Shown piece by piece: positions 1 through 10,799 of a stretch of DNA of 64,000 nt (positions are counted from its first letter, which is position 1; every line of letters starts with the position of its first letter). The DNA is taken from NCBI GenBank assembly GCA_030848705.1, contig CM061239.1:88456363-88520362 (forward strand), written 5' to 3'. Source of the DNA: Heracleum sosnowskyi (Eukaryota > Streptophyta > Magnoliopsida > Apiales > Apiaceae). Below the pieces are notes generated by a model. It was not told where the DNA came from, made no database searches, and saw only the letters and a list, made by a program, of their open reading frames with translations. Position numbers and translations under genes: made by a program.

Positions 1-1
1 A

Positions 2-3000
2 AAATCCAAACCTACCACTGAATCCTCCCAACATGATTCATATGTGGAAAAAGGGGTACACCTGTTACTGTCAATGGCCTCTCAACAGGGCATTGGCATT
101 GAAAAGAGCAGCCTCCCCACTGCAACCTGTAAAGAGTCTGCACAGGGTCAAGAACTCACTCTTGACCCAAGTGGAAATAAGGGTGAACTGACACAAAGTG
201 GAGAGCACATCACTGTTGAAACTCCTCATATTTCTCAGGGGGAGTTGCTAAAATCCAATCTAAACCCCACTTCTCTCTCAGATTCTTCCATAAAAATTTC
301 TTCTGCACAAGAGAGTCATTCTAATGACAATCTTGCTCTTGATCAATCACAATCCACTCCTGTGATTGAGCCAATTTCAAGTGACATGGTGCATGACATT
401 GTGCTCACCACTCAGGACCCCCACTCAGTTGGTCAGGGAATGCATGCTGAGGCATATCCTAATGACACCAACACAAACATAGAGGATTCACCAGTTCTTA
501 CTGGAGACTCTATGCCAGACTCTCCATTTCTCATGGATTTGGATTTGCCCTCACAGGCATATAGAGATGGTGCTGTAACACATCCCATTTCAATGGAGAC
601 AGCATCAGACTCTACAGTCATTCCAAGACTGGAGGAAACTCACTCAACCATTCCCCATTAAGTGCCAAGCACTAGCTCTAACTTGGCTCAGGCCACATTT
701 ACTGAATGGCTGAAACCTGTGCAACATGACAGGGCTTCAGGATCATCCTCCGTGCCACCACAATTGACGGAAGAAGAATTAAAAGATCTTCATGTGGCAC
801 AGATTGATGAGATCTCTAGGATTGCTCAACATCTCCTCACTGCAAACCTCCCAAATGCTGACTATGAGGCTATTCTTCTCACTCACAAGGAGGATGTTGA
901 AGCACAACAAGATAAAATTGTGGATGAAGCCCAGCAAGCTGGAAATGTGGATGCTTGTCTGGATGGCAAAAGGACTGTAAAGCTCAAGGAGGCTCTAGCT
1001 TTTCTCAGGGAGGACTATCTTACAGCCTTGGGGTCAAATGCCAAAGGTCTCTCTCCTGCTGAAATCTATGATGCAGTCAATGATGTCTACAGGAGCCAAC
1101 TTAAAGCTATGCATTTTCTTGGGAAAGGTCTTCAGTCAGAAATCTCCACCATTCAGGAAGAGACAGCTCATTCTATTGCTCAGCTCAAGAACTGTTTTCT
1201 TTCAGACTTTCCCAAGGTAGATGGAATTCTTAAGGAGGTCCAGAAAACTGCCTCCAATGTCACCAAGATGGACTGCACCCTAGCTATGGTTTCAGATAAT
1301 ATGAAGAAGCTTTCTACCAAGCTAGACAATCAGGTGCAGGCCAACATCAACTCAAATTCCATGCTTACAGTACTCTGGAAGAATCAGTATGGGAACAAGC
1401 TTGTTGATGAGGTTCTTATTTCTGACATCTCCAAGTTTGACTTCTCCAAAATCAAAGACCAATCCCTCAACTCTTTCAAATCTCAACAACTGTTCTCCAA
1501 GGTGGATGACTTGGAAAGGGAGGTAGCTGATCTTAAAGCTGACAACAAAGTGCTATCTCACTCATTGGCAAAGATGAATGACAAGTTGGATGACCAAAGC
1601 AATGCAACATCAAATATCTTGCTAGTCCAACAACAAATGATGGCATCCATGATGAGAAGCATGAACCTGCCTATTCCTGGGGAAGCTCAAGACTTTTTGT
1701 CTGATCCCAAGCCTAAGGGGGAGAAAGGAAAGGAGGTCATTCTAGAAAAGAGAGGGGGAGTACCTGCCAAGCAGCAAAAGCTTAAGGGCAAACTCATTGA
1801 AGAAACTGTAAAGCCAATCATTCTTCCCTCTGTGGATGTCATCAGTGCACAAGGTCAAAGAAGCACAGTCACACCCACCTTTTACCCATCCACAATGCCA
1901 AAGGACATTTCAACTCCTCAACTAACTTCAAGTGCCAAACCTGTCAAAGCTACTATTATCACTGAGGCCAAGCTACAGGAAGTTGCCAATTCAAACATCT
2001 ATCATGATGAGGTCTTCCTGGAGTTTCTGAAAGCCATCTACAGCAATGCTCAAGAAGATGCAATGATCTACAGAGAGAAGATCAAGGAAAGTATCAAGTA
2101 CTTCACTATGGCAGTCAGGAAAATCAAGGATATTCATCTAAGAGAAATTGTCATGGTATCCAAGGATAACTGCTTGTGGCATCTATCCTTTCAAACTCTA
2201 GAAAATCTGAGATTTACTGAGCTGACCGTAATTCTAGATTTGATTGAAAAGTATGGGGTGAACAACAGAAGGCTACATGATGACTTGAAGATAGACCAAC
2301 ATCAAAGATTGCCTGAAGTGATCTCTAAGACAAGGACAATAATTTTCCAAAGTCTATCTCAAGACAGCAGCATTGACCAACTGGTGATTCCCTCAGACTT
2401 GACAATGAAGAACAATGCTAAAATCAACCAAGTGTTGCAGATGATAAGATCCAAGAAAGGAGTTAGGACAGCTGAAGAGCTTGAAATGATTCACACTCTA
2501 CAATCCTTCTTGATTCATGGAGTCATTCCTGAGTCACTCAAAGAAAAGAGCAAGAAGAAAGATGGTGAGGATGATGATGAGTAGAAAACCTATAGAAGGA
2601 GATCTCAATCAAGGAGTAATAAGGATGGAACAAGTGAAAGCAACAAGAGCAAATCCTCTAAGAAATCAAAAGATGCTAGTGAAGACAAGGACCCCAAAGG
2701 AAACAGAGAAACTGCTAAGAAGACAAGGAGTAGAAATCAGCAAGTCAAGGACATTGCTAGCAGTACCTTAACCACAACACAAGACTCTATGTCTAGGGTG
2801 GGCACTGTTAGTAATGATCCTCCAAAATCCTTATCCAAGACTTCTGAACCTGATTTGCCACAGAAGACAGTTGAAGCCACAAAGGAAAAATCAAGAAAAC
2901 ACTTCCACAAAGTCACAGCTAGTGGAGTGTTACAGTGGATGAAAGGAAAAGGAGTGAAGCTACTTCCAAGTGATGTGGCACTGAAGACTAATTCTCCCTG

Positions 3001-3739
3001 CTCCAGCAAGCTACCTCAAGTGAAACATTTGAAGATCAAGAGTGTAGCCAGAAGGAAAAGGATAACAAAGAAGAATGGAGTAATCACTAATGTAATAGGG
3101 ATCAAAGTGCTTCCTCTGGATGAAGACTATGATGAAGATGCCCTAGCATTTTTGAGGGCTCAAAGAATCTTTGAAGTCAAAGTGAAGAACAATCATCTTG
3201 AGATCAAATACACTGATGGAAGGGAGAAAGAGATGAAGCACGGCAGCTGGCAATATTTTCCAATCTATGAACTTGAAAGAATAAATGTCTTATTAAACTT
3301 TGAAGAAAAGGAAGAGAGGATGTGGAAAATAGAGATTGCTAGATTCATGAAGATGCACTCTGACTATGAAGAAAGCCTAAGGAAGCTAAATGAAGAAAAG
3401 AGGTGTCTGAAATAAAAGGAGATGGCTGAGATGGAGGAAAAAGCAAAGGAGCTGAGGAAGAAAAGGCTGTGTAGGGTAAAACAAAATCCTTATATTGTGG
3501 AGTACAAAAATCATTATGGAGGAAAAAGCAAGATAAAGATGGAGTTTATAGATCCATATGTGGAAAGTGCCCTTAGAACAACAGCTGAAGATCTAAAAGA
3601 CTCTCCTCTCATTGAAGAGCTGATTGCAAGAGATGAAATTCTAATGGCCATCTCTGAGATAAAGAAGAATGAAGAAATAAGGAAGAAGAAGGTCTATGAT
3701 GATTTCTTAGAGAAACAATTGGAAACTGAAGCTATGTAG
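2..3739 (+). pseudogene. ORF3 (so-called env-like) of element A, 5'-truncated with three in-frame stops
   Basis: One reading frame (starting at base 2) aligns throughout with residues from about 375 to the end of the intact ORF3 at 58734-63584. It is interrupted by stops ending at 661, 2584 and 3415. Comparison with element D shows the first as GAA to TAA and the second as GAG to TAG; the third lies in the Lys/Glu-rich tail. The visible protein is hydrophilic: a Ser/Thr-rich stretch, a long helical region with coiled-coil character, an Arg/Ser-Lys-rich segment around 2585-2700, and a Lys/Glu-rich tail. I see no membrane segment. The function of this ORF3 family is unknown. Confidence 0.9.
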
Positions 3740-3880
3740 CTCAAGGAGAAATTCTGTAAGCCTAAATTTCCAAGTTGTTATCAAATTCTGTTCATCCATT
3801 TATCTTCTTTATATATGTTTCTTTTTATGTTAGTTAGGCTTGTTATCAGACATGAAATTGTGCCTCAGGGTCTTACTCAC

Positions 3881-3894
3881 AATTTGGGGGAGAT
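3881..3894 (+). other. Polypurine tract of element A
   Basis: AATTTGGGGGAGAT lies directly against the TGTTAG start of the 3' LTR. This is the expected position of the plus-strand primer. The same tract precedes the 3' LTR of element D at 63725-63738. Confidence 0.9.
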
Positions 3895-4230
3895 TGTTAG
3901 GCTCAAGACATGTCTGAATACCACCATTAACAAGCCTAAGCTATGTGACTATGTCACACTACATGACCTAGTGAATTCTATCACTGGGATATAGTATAGG
4001 TCTCTCTATGTACTTGTCTTGTTCTCATGAACATCAACTTTATCATGTATGCTCAGAATTATAATGATCTTAGTAAGCTTCTTGCACCTAGAATGTATAT
4101 ATGCCATTAAATAATTGTCCTGGTAGAAGTTCAGATTTGTTCATGTAGCAGGATAGAGATGAATAAGGCCCTGAAGAAATAAGTTGCCGAAATTTGTCTA
4201 AGGCATTATATAGCAAAGTCAGAATAAAGC

Positions 4231-4543
4231 TATGTCGTGAAGTCACCAATATCCATGTCGAGAAGTGCTGGATCGCATAGTCCATTTTGTACTATGTTGT
4301 GAAGTCCTCAAGACTCATGTCGTGAAGTGTTGAAGTCAGCAAAGTCAAAGATGCCTAGATCGTGAAGTCCTCAAATGACTTATGTCGCATAGTTCTCAAA
4401 TGACTTATGTCGCATAGTCCTCAAATGACTTATGTCGCATAGTCCTCAAAAAGACTAGATCGCGAAGTCCTCAAATGACCTATATCGCAAAGTCTTCAAA
4501 GGCCATATCGTGTAGTCTTCACAAGTGACATCGCATAGTCTGG
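4231..4543 (+). promoter_or_regulatory. Motif array of the A/D family (TCGC-AGTC units) in the LTR of A
   Basis: More than ten copies of a unit close to ATGTCGCATAGTCCTC occur here, with variants TCGTGAAGTC, TCGCGAAGTC and TCGCAAAGTC, mostly spaced 20-30 bp apart. The same core occurs in the 5' LTR of D (51369-51650) and, in both orientations, in the spacer before ORF3 of D (58183-58619). Location in the upstream half of the LTR suggests cis-regulatory sites of the LTR promoter. That role is inferred. Confidence 0.6.
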
Positions 4544-4849
4544 AATGAAGTGGAGTTCACGATATCAACACTTAGCCGTTTACAACAAGACAAATCAAGG
4601 TACAAAATCAAGAATCAAAAGAGACAAATACTGAAGCATTTGTTCTGGCAAGGTGGTCCAAAGAACAGAGGGCAAATCTACAGCTAAACTTGGAGAGAAA
4701 GATAAGAGACAAACAGCTACAGAAACGGGAAAGACTCTGAAAAGCAGGTGGTCCTTCCTAACACAGTTAACCTCTTATGGCAGGACAAGTTGGACTTTCA
4801 GCTAGGGGTAACTGTGTAAATAGTGGTGTGCCTAGTTTGTATAGGAGGA

Positions 4850-4858
4850 TATATATAG
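4850..4858 (+). promoter_or_regulatory. Candidate TATA box in the LTR of element A
   Basis: TATATATAG lies downstream of the motif array and upstream of the C-rich end of the LTR, where an LTR core promoter is expected. Element D has TATATATAT at the matching place (51962-51970). No start site can be read from sequence alone. Confidence 0.5.
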
Positions 4859-5179
4859 AGCACACACCACTGAAAGCTGTAAGAGAGATACACATAGTTT
4901 TATCTAAAGCACTCTTTTCTCTATAAGCAAAAACAAGTTACAAACTGTTCTTGTTTAGAAGCCAGAAATTCTGTTGTGAATTTCCGGAAAGCTGTAGTAT
5001 TTAATTTACTCAATACAAAGTAGATTAAAGTGATTGTGTGTGTTGTTTATATTCCGCATATTACATAGCATAATCACATACAGTTTATCTTGAGTTTCAA
5101 GAATCGAAAAACATCAAACTATCCATTCACCCCCCCCCCCCTTTGTCTAGTTTCTAGTGGTATTCATTTCTAACAATTA

Positions 5180-5353
5180 GCAGAACCAGAAGAGGTGGTG
5201 GGAATGCGTAATGTACACCGCAATGATGCCATGGAAGTGGAGGTACTAATTAAGTGGAAAGGGCTGGCATCCTACGAGGCTACTTGGGAGGAATTCACAG
5301 CAATCCAACAACATTTTCCATTGTTTCACCTTGAGGACAAGGTGGCTCTCTAG
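5180..5353 (+). pseudogene. C-terminal chromodomain fragment of a Ty3/gypsy chromovirus polyprotein
   Basis: A 57-codon open stretch ends with TAG at 5351-5353. It contains the core EVLIKWKGL, then ATWEEF, then FPLFHLEDKV, typical of the integrase C-terminal chromodomain of plant chromoviruses (Reina-like by appearance). Such chromodomains are known to guide integration into heterochromatin. Everything upstream is cut off by the insertion of element A, so this is a remnant of the target element. Confidence 0.8.
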
Positions 5354-5774
5354 GAGGCCGGTATTGCAAGTAACGGTGGGGCTCAGCAGAATATTAAGTG
5401 AACTTACACGCGTAGAAAGAAAGAATCAAAGAAGTAAAGACAAGGGCACAAGGGTCTTTTATGTTGGGAGGGCAGAAAAGTCATTACAGGAAGAAAGATG
5501 GATAAGAGGAAAAGAGAGTGTAGGGTTAGGGGGATCGAACTATTCTGTGAGTTAAGGGTAGACAGGAGAATCACAGCGTCTCGAAAGCTGAGGGTTGTAA
5601 TAGTTGGTAGTCGCTTTATTTGAACTATTAATTATCGTATTATTAAAATAGTGAGTTACAGTATTCTTATTCTAGTCACACAATCTTCATCTCTGGTTTT
5701 AATTGTTGTTAATCAATAATTATAGCTAGCAAATGCATAAATCTATTTCCCTGCTCAAAGGTCAAGTTCGGGGC
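5354..5774. other. Region after the chromodomain stop, no gene seen
   Basis: This is probably the 3' untranslated part and possibly part of the LTR of the broken chromovirus, but I cannot find a second copy in the window to set LTR borders. Short open frames here have no recognisable domain. Confidence 0.4.
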
Positions 5775-5782
5775 TACCAATA

Positions 5783-6484
5783 GAGTAAAGTGCAATTTGT
5801 GTGTCAGACCACATGGGATACTCTACTTCAAAAACTACCACTTGCTATACTGAAATTTCAATTTTGTAACATTATATGTATTTCAGTTAAAATAACATTA
5901 AAATGCAGGGGTAAAATAGTCTTTTTGTCATCATCTTCTTCATCAAACCCATTTTTACCATTGATGAAGCTTTTGAGAAATTAAAACTTGGATATCTCAA
6001 TCATTTCTTAACGAAATTGAGTCATTTAAGTTGTAACAGAATGATATATTTCTCCTCTACAAATTAATATTGATTTTGACTATGAAAGAATAATTTCAAG
6101 AAATTCATATATTTTTATTATATTTAGAATCTAAATATGAAAATTTCTTTAAGTTAATCTTTCATAGCCAAAATTGATATCAATTTGTAGAGGAGAAAGA
6201 GATCATTCTGTTGCAACTTAAATGACTCGATTTTATTAAGAAATGAATGAAATATTCAAGTTCTAATTTCTCAAAAGTTTCATCAATGGTAAAAATGGGT
6301 TTGATGAAGAAGATGATGACAGAAATACTATTTTATCCCTGCATTTTAATGTTATTTTAACTGAAATACACATAATATTACGAAACTGAAATTTCAGTAT
6401 AGCAAATGATAGTTTTTGAAATAGAATAGAATATCCCAAGTAATCTGACACACAAACTGCAGATCCACAAAGTGCACTTTACTG
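5783..6484. mobile_element. Foldback non-autonomous DNA transposon (hAT-like MITE), 702 bp
   Basis: The element is an imperfect palindrome. The left half, about 5783-6080, is repeated inverted in the right half, about 6180-6484, with a short AT-rich centre. Its ends are (G/C)AGTAAAGTGC. It is flanked by a perfect 8-bp direct repeat TACCAATA at 5775-5782 and 6485-6492. An 8-bp duplication is the hallmark of hAT transposition. The left arm lacks about 15 bases present near the right tip. Open frames in the two arms are the same sequence read on opposite strands and are not genes. Confidence 0.82.
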
Positions 6485-6492
6485 TACCAATA

Positions 6493-6860
6493 TCAAGAAG
6501 GAGTGTCACCAGCAGGGGCTCACTTTTGTTCTAAATAAGAGGCACCAACCATGTCAAAGATGCCATAAAGATACATATGGCAAACCAGTCCTTAAATGTG
6601 GACCTTGCAAATTAACTCCTTATATATAATAAGCGTAAGGGAGATCTTATCCAAAACTTTGGTTGGTTACTGTACTACCAAAAGTATACGATCCGTTGGA
6701 TTATTAAACTATAAATCTTCAAATCAATGAGGACCGTCAGATATAATATTAAAAATTGTATTTGATTATTAATAGGATAGTATTTAAATACTAAAAGATG
6801 TATTTTGATAATTTAAACCAATTATAAATAGGTTTTCTATATTGAATAGAAATCTTTGGT
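6493..6860. repeat. AT-rich intergenic repeat, possible Helitron-like start, truncated by the Tekay complex
   Basis: From 6617 (TCCTTATATATAATAA) to 6860 the sequence is related to 50025-50260 and partly to 49385-49520, sharing GAGATCTTATCCAAAA and TTGATAATTTAAACCA. The TC-initial AT-rich start recalls Helitron 5' ends, but no CTRR hairpin end is identified. No gene is supported. Confidence 0.4.
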
Positions 6861-7034
6861 GATGCTGTTGATGCTGATGTTGTTGCTGCTGTTCTAAGAG
6901 CTGTTGCTGAAATGCTTGTTGCTGCTATGCTAATGCGGCAGTCTGTTGAGTAAGAGTATTTAACAACTGGATTACCATCGGGTCCATGTGGCCCGTGGGA
7001 GGTGTATTTTGTTGACCTTCTTGGTCGGAGGTAC
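6861..7034 (-). pseudogene. Displaced fragment of Tekay gag N-terminal coding sequence
   Basis: This stretch is a second copy of about 8893-9068, the Gln/His-rich start of gag. It is joined directly to reverse-transcriptase sequence at 7034/7035, with GGTA shared by both parents at the join. It forms the truncated left edge of the complex. It is not translated in the gag frame from the upstream pol frame. Confidence 0.85.
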
Positions 7035-7982
7035 CGCTCCTTTCAGCTGGTCAAACAGATCATCTATTCGAGGTAACGGATACTTGTTCTTAATGGTCAG
7101 CTTGTTCAACTCCCGATAGTCTATACACAATCTCATGCTTCCATCCTTTTTCTTGACAAACAAAACTGGTGCTCCCCACGGCGAAATGCTGGGTCTAATA
7201 ATTCCTTTTTCTAGCAAATCTTGCAGTTGATCAGCCAACTCCTTCATCTCCACTGGTGCCATTCTGTAAGGGGCCTTAGATACTGGCTCCGCGCCTGGTA
7301 CTAAGTCTATCGAAAATTCAATCTCTCTATCTGGAGGTAAACCTGGTAATTCTTCCGGAAAAACATCTGGAAACTCATTTACAACTGGAATATCTTCTAA
7401 CTTAGAAACTTTCTTTTCTATATCTATCACATACGCTAAATACGCCTCACAACCTTGCCTTAATAATCTCTTAGCCTGAATCATCGTCAGGAACCTCTTT
7501 CCTTGCCTCTCTCCTCTAAATATTATTTCTTTCTTTTCTAGGGTAATCAAAGTAACCCTCTTATTCTTACAGTCAATACTCGCATCATACTCAGTCAACC
7601 AATACATCCCTAATATCACATCAAATTCACCTAACTTAAAAGGTAACAAGTCAACATAAAAACGATTTCCCAAAATCTCTATCTCACAACGAGGATAATA
7701 TGAACTGACCGCTATACGATCCTGATTAGCTATCTCTATATTCAACACTCCACTTAAGGGTTTCATTACACAATTCAATCTACGAGCAAACGTTTCAGAA
7801 ATAAAAGACTTCCTCGCTCCCGAATCTATTAACACTTTAGCAGGAATAGAATTTACTAGAAGTGTACCTGCCACCACGTCGGAATCTCTCACTGCTTCTC
7901 CCATTGACATATTGTAGGTCCTGGCTAACGGCTGGACATTAACAACTGGGGGTGCTTCAATTGCCCGAATCATGTTGTTCAC
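7035..7982 (-). pseudogene. Tekay pol fragment: protease and start of reverse transcriptase (left copy)
   Basis: The open frame begins MNNMIRAIEAPP. It carries an aspartic protease domain with the active-site triad in VLIDSGA (the next residue is R instead of the T seen in the right copy), then the RT entry region with SPWGAPVLFVKKKDGS and CIDYRELNK. It stops at DQLKGAV, before the catalytic FIDD, where the rearrangement attaches gag sequence. RNase H, integrase and chromodomain are missing. The fragment cannot make a working polymerase. Confidence 0.9.
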
Positions 7983-9103
7983 GGTTGCTGGTGCTCTGCA
8001 GTCTTAATCACATGGCCTGGTTTCTTACACCGATGACACACAATGCCTATCTTGCAATCCCGGGAATAATGTCCCTTCTGATTACATTTAAAGCATGTGA
8101 CATTCAATCGATGGCATATCCCTGGATGTCGCTTCCCGCATGTCTTGCATTCTGGTAGTGGGGGTCTAGAAAGTCCCTGCTGACTTCCGGCTAGTAGACG
8201 GTTATCTTGTCCTACGCTCCCGGTATCTGGTTTCCTGAAACTTGCATTCCTTCCGGGCTGGAATCCCGGTTTCTTATTTGCTTGCCCTTGAAAACTTCCC
8301 TGTTGCTGTCCCTTATCGGGTATCCCTGCTTTCCTTTTCTTGTTCTCCCTCTCTTTCATGTAAGAATCACTCTCTGTCTCCGCAATCATTGCCTTTTGGA
8401 CCACCGCTGCATAGGTGTCCAACTCCAATATAGCTAACTTACTACAAATCCAAGACCTCAGTCCCTGTTGGAACCTCTTGGCCTTCTTCTTCTCCGTATC
8501 CACATAGGTTGGAACAAACCTTGACAACTCCGTAAACCTTGTTTCATATTGGGGCACCGTCATGCTTCCCTGCTTTAACTCCAAAAACTTTAATTCCATC
8601 TGATCTCTCATATAGTCCGGAAATTACCTTTCCAAAAACAACTCTGTAAATCTTGCCCACGTAATCAATCCCTCGGGCTCCATAGCCCTACTCGTTTCCC
8701 ACCAATAACTGGCCTCATTCTTCAGAAAATAGCTTGCATACTCCGTCTTCTTATCCTCTGCCACCTCTATCAAGGCAAAAGCCTTTTCCATCTCCTTCAA
8801 TCATGCCTTAGCCTCTATAGGGTCTGCTGATCCTTTAAATTCTGGAGGTTTTGCTGCTTGGAAAGATTTGAACGTAACCGCCGGTGCTGCTTGCTGGTGA
8901 TGCTGTTGATGCTGATGTTGTTGCTGCTGTTCTAAGAGCTATTGCTGAAATGCTTGTTACTGCTGTGCTAATGCGGCAGTCTGTTGAGTAAGAGTATTTA
9001 ACAACTGGATTACCATCGGGTCGATGTGGCCCGTGGGAGGTGTATTTTGTTGACCTTCTTGGTCGGAGGTATCAGATGAACGGGTTTGTCGTCTAGGAGG
9101 CAT
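7979..9103 (-). pseudogene. Tekay gag, left copy, with stops and a frameshift
   Basis: The start is ATG at 9103 (MPPRRQTRSS). The product is a capsid/nucleocapsid polyprotein: a Gln/His-rich N-terminus, a retrotransposon gag domain with the SYWWE and MTVPQYETRFTELS signatures, then two CCHC zinc knuckles (CFKCNQKGHYSRDC and CHRCKKPGH). Defects seen are a TAG in the Gln tract (about 8940), TGA in place of Trp in the AKAW region (about 8802), and a one-base loss after the second knuckle (about 8012) that breaks the join to pol. The last two are shared with the right copy. It is not functional. Confidence 0.88.
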
Positions 9104-9599
9104 ATCGCTGATGAATAAACAATAATTGGCTTAATCAAACAGTTCATATGATAGAAGGAAGGATCATAATTGATATCTCGAAGGTTTACAGATCTTCTCA
9201 ACGGTGTATGAGTACACTCGTTGCAACAAGTAGAATAACAGTTATGATGCTGGAAATGAATGACAAGGGAATAAATACAGTTATATAAAAGAGGTTTATC
9301 ATACATATATATAGATAGAGTTAGTACAAGCGTAGAATGCTTCAAAAGAAAATATATCATGGCTGAACCATAACTGCCGACCAGCAATACAACAAAAATG
9401 CAACAACAACCCGAGGCGTTCCTATAAGCCCGGTGCACTGCTGATACTACAATATGAATATATATACTAACTATCTAGAAACCATACATCCATGTCACAC
9501 CTGTCTACCCCTAAACCTGCTCACAGATCACCTGCTCCTGTCTGCCATAACGGGGGGTCCTGAAATCTCTGCAATCTCACTCATCGCATAATGCAAAAT

Positions 9600-10073
9600 C
9601 TATCTCATCCTAGCTACTGTCTCTCCCTCTCGACTAGAAGCTAATCCATGCAATCGAGTCTCAACCAAGGTCCTCGTAACCCTAAACCTCATATGAATGT
9701 CCCTTATCTGATCTCTAAGTTTGTCCCTCTCTCGGATAGCGGCTGCCTCAATCGAACGAATCTTCCCCATCTCCATAACATGTCCATAAAGGTACTCCCT
9801 CTCTCTATTCACCCTCTGATACACATGGTGTGGAACTGGTGGCTCACCTAACTGGTACAAAGGTCCACAAACTGATGCCTGAGACACTGGTGCTGGGGCT
9901 ACTTGTCGGAGTGGAATAGGACAAGGTACCTGATCTCTCCTGACTACCGGATGCTGATGCCTAGGCTGGTATCGCATTGGCCGAGACAGTCCTGCTCTCT
10001 CAACGGGTGTAGGTATCTCTGCTATCGTATCCTCGGAAGGGTCTGAGTCTGAACTAGAACTAGGGGGCTGCAA
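9600..10073 (-). CDS. Leader ORF between PBS and gag of the Tekay element (left copy)
   Basis: A 157-codon open frame starts at 10073, about 140 bp after the LTR, and ends at 9600 before gag (start 9103). The N-terminal half is Pro/Ser-rich with acidic residues. The C-terminal half is charged and helical (REREYL, AAIRERDKLRDQIRD), suggesting a coiled coil. The right copy continues about 20 residues past the equivalent of this stop, so the left copy may be slightly truncated. I do not recognise the family. Extra ORFs upstream of gag are known in Ogre/Tat elements, but a relation is not shown. Conservation of the frame in two copies is the only support. Confidence 0.5.
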   Translation of the reverse strand: MQPPSSSSDSDPSEDTIAEIPTPVERAGLSRPMRYQPRHQHPVVRRDQVPCPIPLRQVAPAPVSQASVCGPLYQLGEPPVPHHVYQRVNREREYLYGHVMEMGKIRSIEAAAIRERDKLRDQIRDIHMRFRVTRTLVETRLHGLASSREGETVARMR

Positions 10074-10202
10074 TTATAACCACATTTAATTACTACGCAT
10101 AATATCCCTAGTTGACCTCCTAATATCCTTACATGAATTCCTAACTCTCTATGTTATCCTGGACCCTAAGTCCTAACTTGTTTCAATTGCCATAACCTAA
10201 TG

Positions 10203-10213
10203 CTCTGATACCA
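10203..10213 (-). other. Primer-binding site of the left Tekay copy
   Basis: On the minus strand this reads TGGTATCAGAG, complementary to the 3' end of plant initiator tRNA-Met, two bases beyond the LTR border. It primes minus-strand DNA synthesis. Confidence 0.9.
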
Positions 10214-10799
10214 ACTGTGACGCCCTCCAAACCCGGGGTACAGATTTGAGGAGTCATCCGACCAACGGAACACTATTTAACACATGCGTAATATATAAAG
10301 ACACAAATACCCCTTAACCAAGACCGCATTCAGATTATGGCAATGAACACAAGCTACTACAATCTTTTATTAATACAATACCAGTTTTATCAGAGTTATT
10401 ACATCACAACTAAAGTTCAAATCTAGACATCAAATCTAGAAAAGCAAAACAACAACTACCCTGCCAATGACAATGACTCGAGGGGCTCTCCTGGCTGCTT
10501 GTGAACTATCGGTAACGCTATGCCGACTCATACTCTCGCTTCACTGGAATAGGGTTAGAAAACAACAAGCAAGAGTGAGCCAAAATTGCTCAGCAAACAT
10601 CGTATGAATCATTTCTATCACAGTTGTAAGGATATGAATTTATGATATCAGAATCAACAATATTTAGCTAACACATGCTTTGTATCAATAACAATTGAAG
10701 AAAAAGAATTAGAATTTGGCTTATACATTTTATTCAAATCAAAGGTTGTGCTGCTGGCCAGCCACGCATCAACCCCAGACTAGCTCATAGCATAGTCCT

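Larger units (their letters stand above)
1..5175 (+). mobile_element. Element A: SIRE/Maximus-type Ty1/copia retrotransposon, 3' part only
   Basis: The window opens inside ORF3 of this element. ORF3, a short 3' UTR, a polypurine tract and a full 3' LTR follow in the order seen in intact element D (51032 onward), to which it is closely similar. Its gag, pol and 5' LTR lie left of the window. The LTR ends in TAACA at 5175 and the next bases (ATTAG) are the candidate target duplication, whose partner is out of sight. It is inserted in the chromodomain end of an older Ty3 element. ORF3 has three stops, so this copy is dead or dependent on others. Confidence 0.93.
3895..5175 (+). repeat. 3' LTR of element A (1281 bp)
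   Basis: The LTR starts TGTTAGGCTC and ends TTCTAACA, with TG...CA termini. It matches the 1252-bp LTR of element D (51032-52283) over its length. It carries the motif array of this family at about 4231-4543, a TATA-like box at 4850-4858, and near the 3' end a run of ten C residues followed by CTTTGTCTAG. No gene lies inside. Confidence 0.95.

Noticed and set aside
4231..4543. Regularly spaced short repeats resembling a CRISPR array
   Set aside because: Units are 12-16 bp, imperfect, unevenly spaced, present in both LTRs of a plant retrotransposon and accompanied by no cas genes.
5790..5984. Pair of similar small proteins on opposite strands (5790-5984 + and 6263-6451 -)
   Set aside because: They are the two arms of the foldback element read in opposite directions, so similarity is due to the palindrome.
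6509..6613. Short + strand open stretch with several Cys (CQRCHKDTYGKPVLKCGPC)
   Set aside because: It is zinc-finger-like at first sight but only about 35 codons before a stop, with no start, no neighbours and no second copy in the window. I cannot support a gene.
9010..9438. Minus-strand frame ending PPTKKVNKIHLPRA, which recurs at 31614-31805 and 6972-7034
   Set aside because: It is a wrong-frame reading of the gag start. The gag frame beginning at the ATG at 9103 or 31707 explains the sequence.
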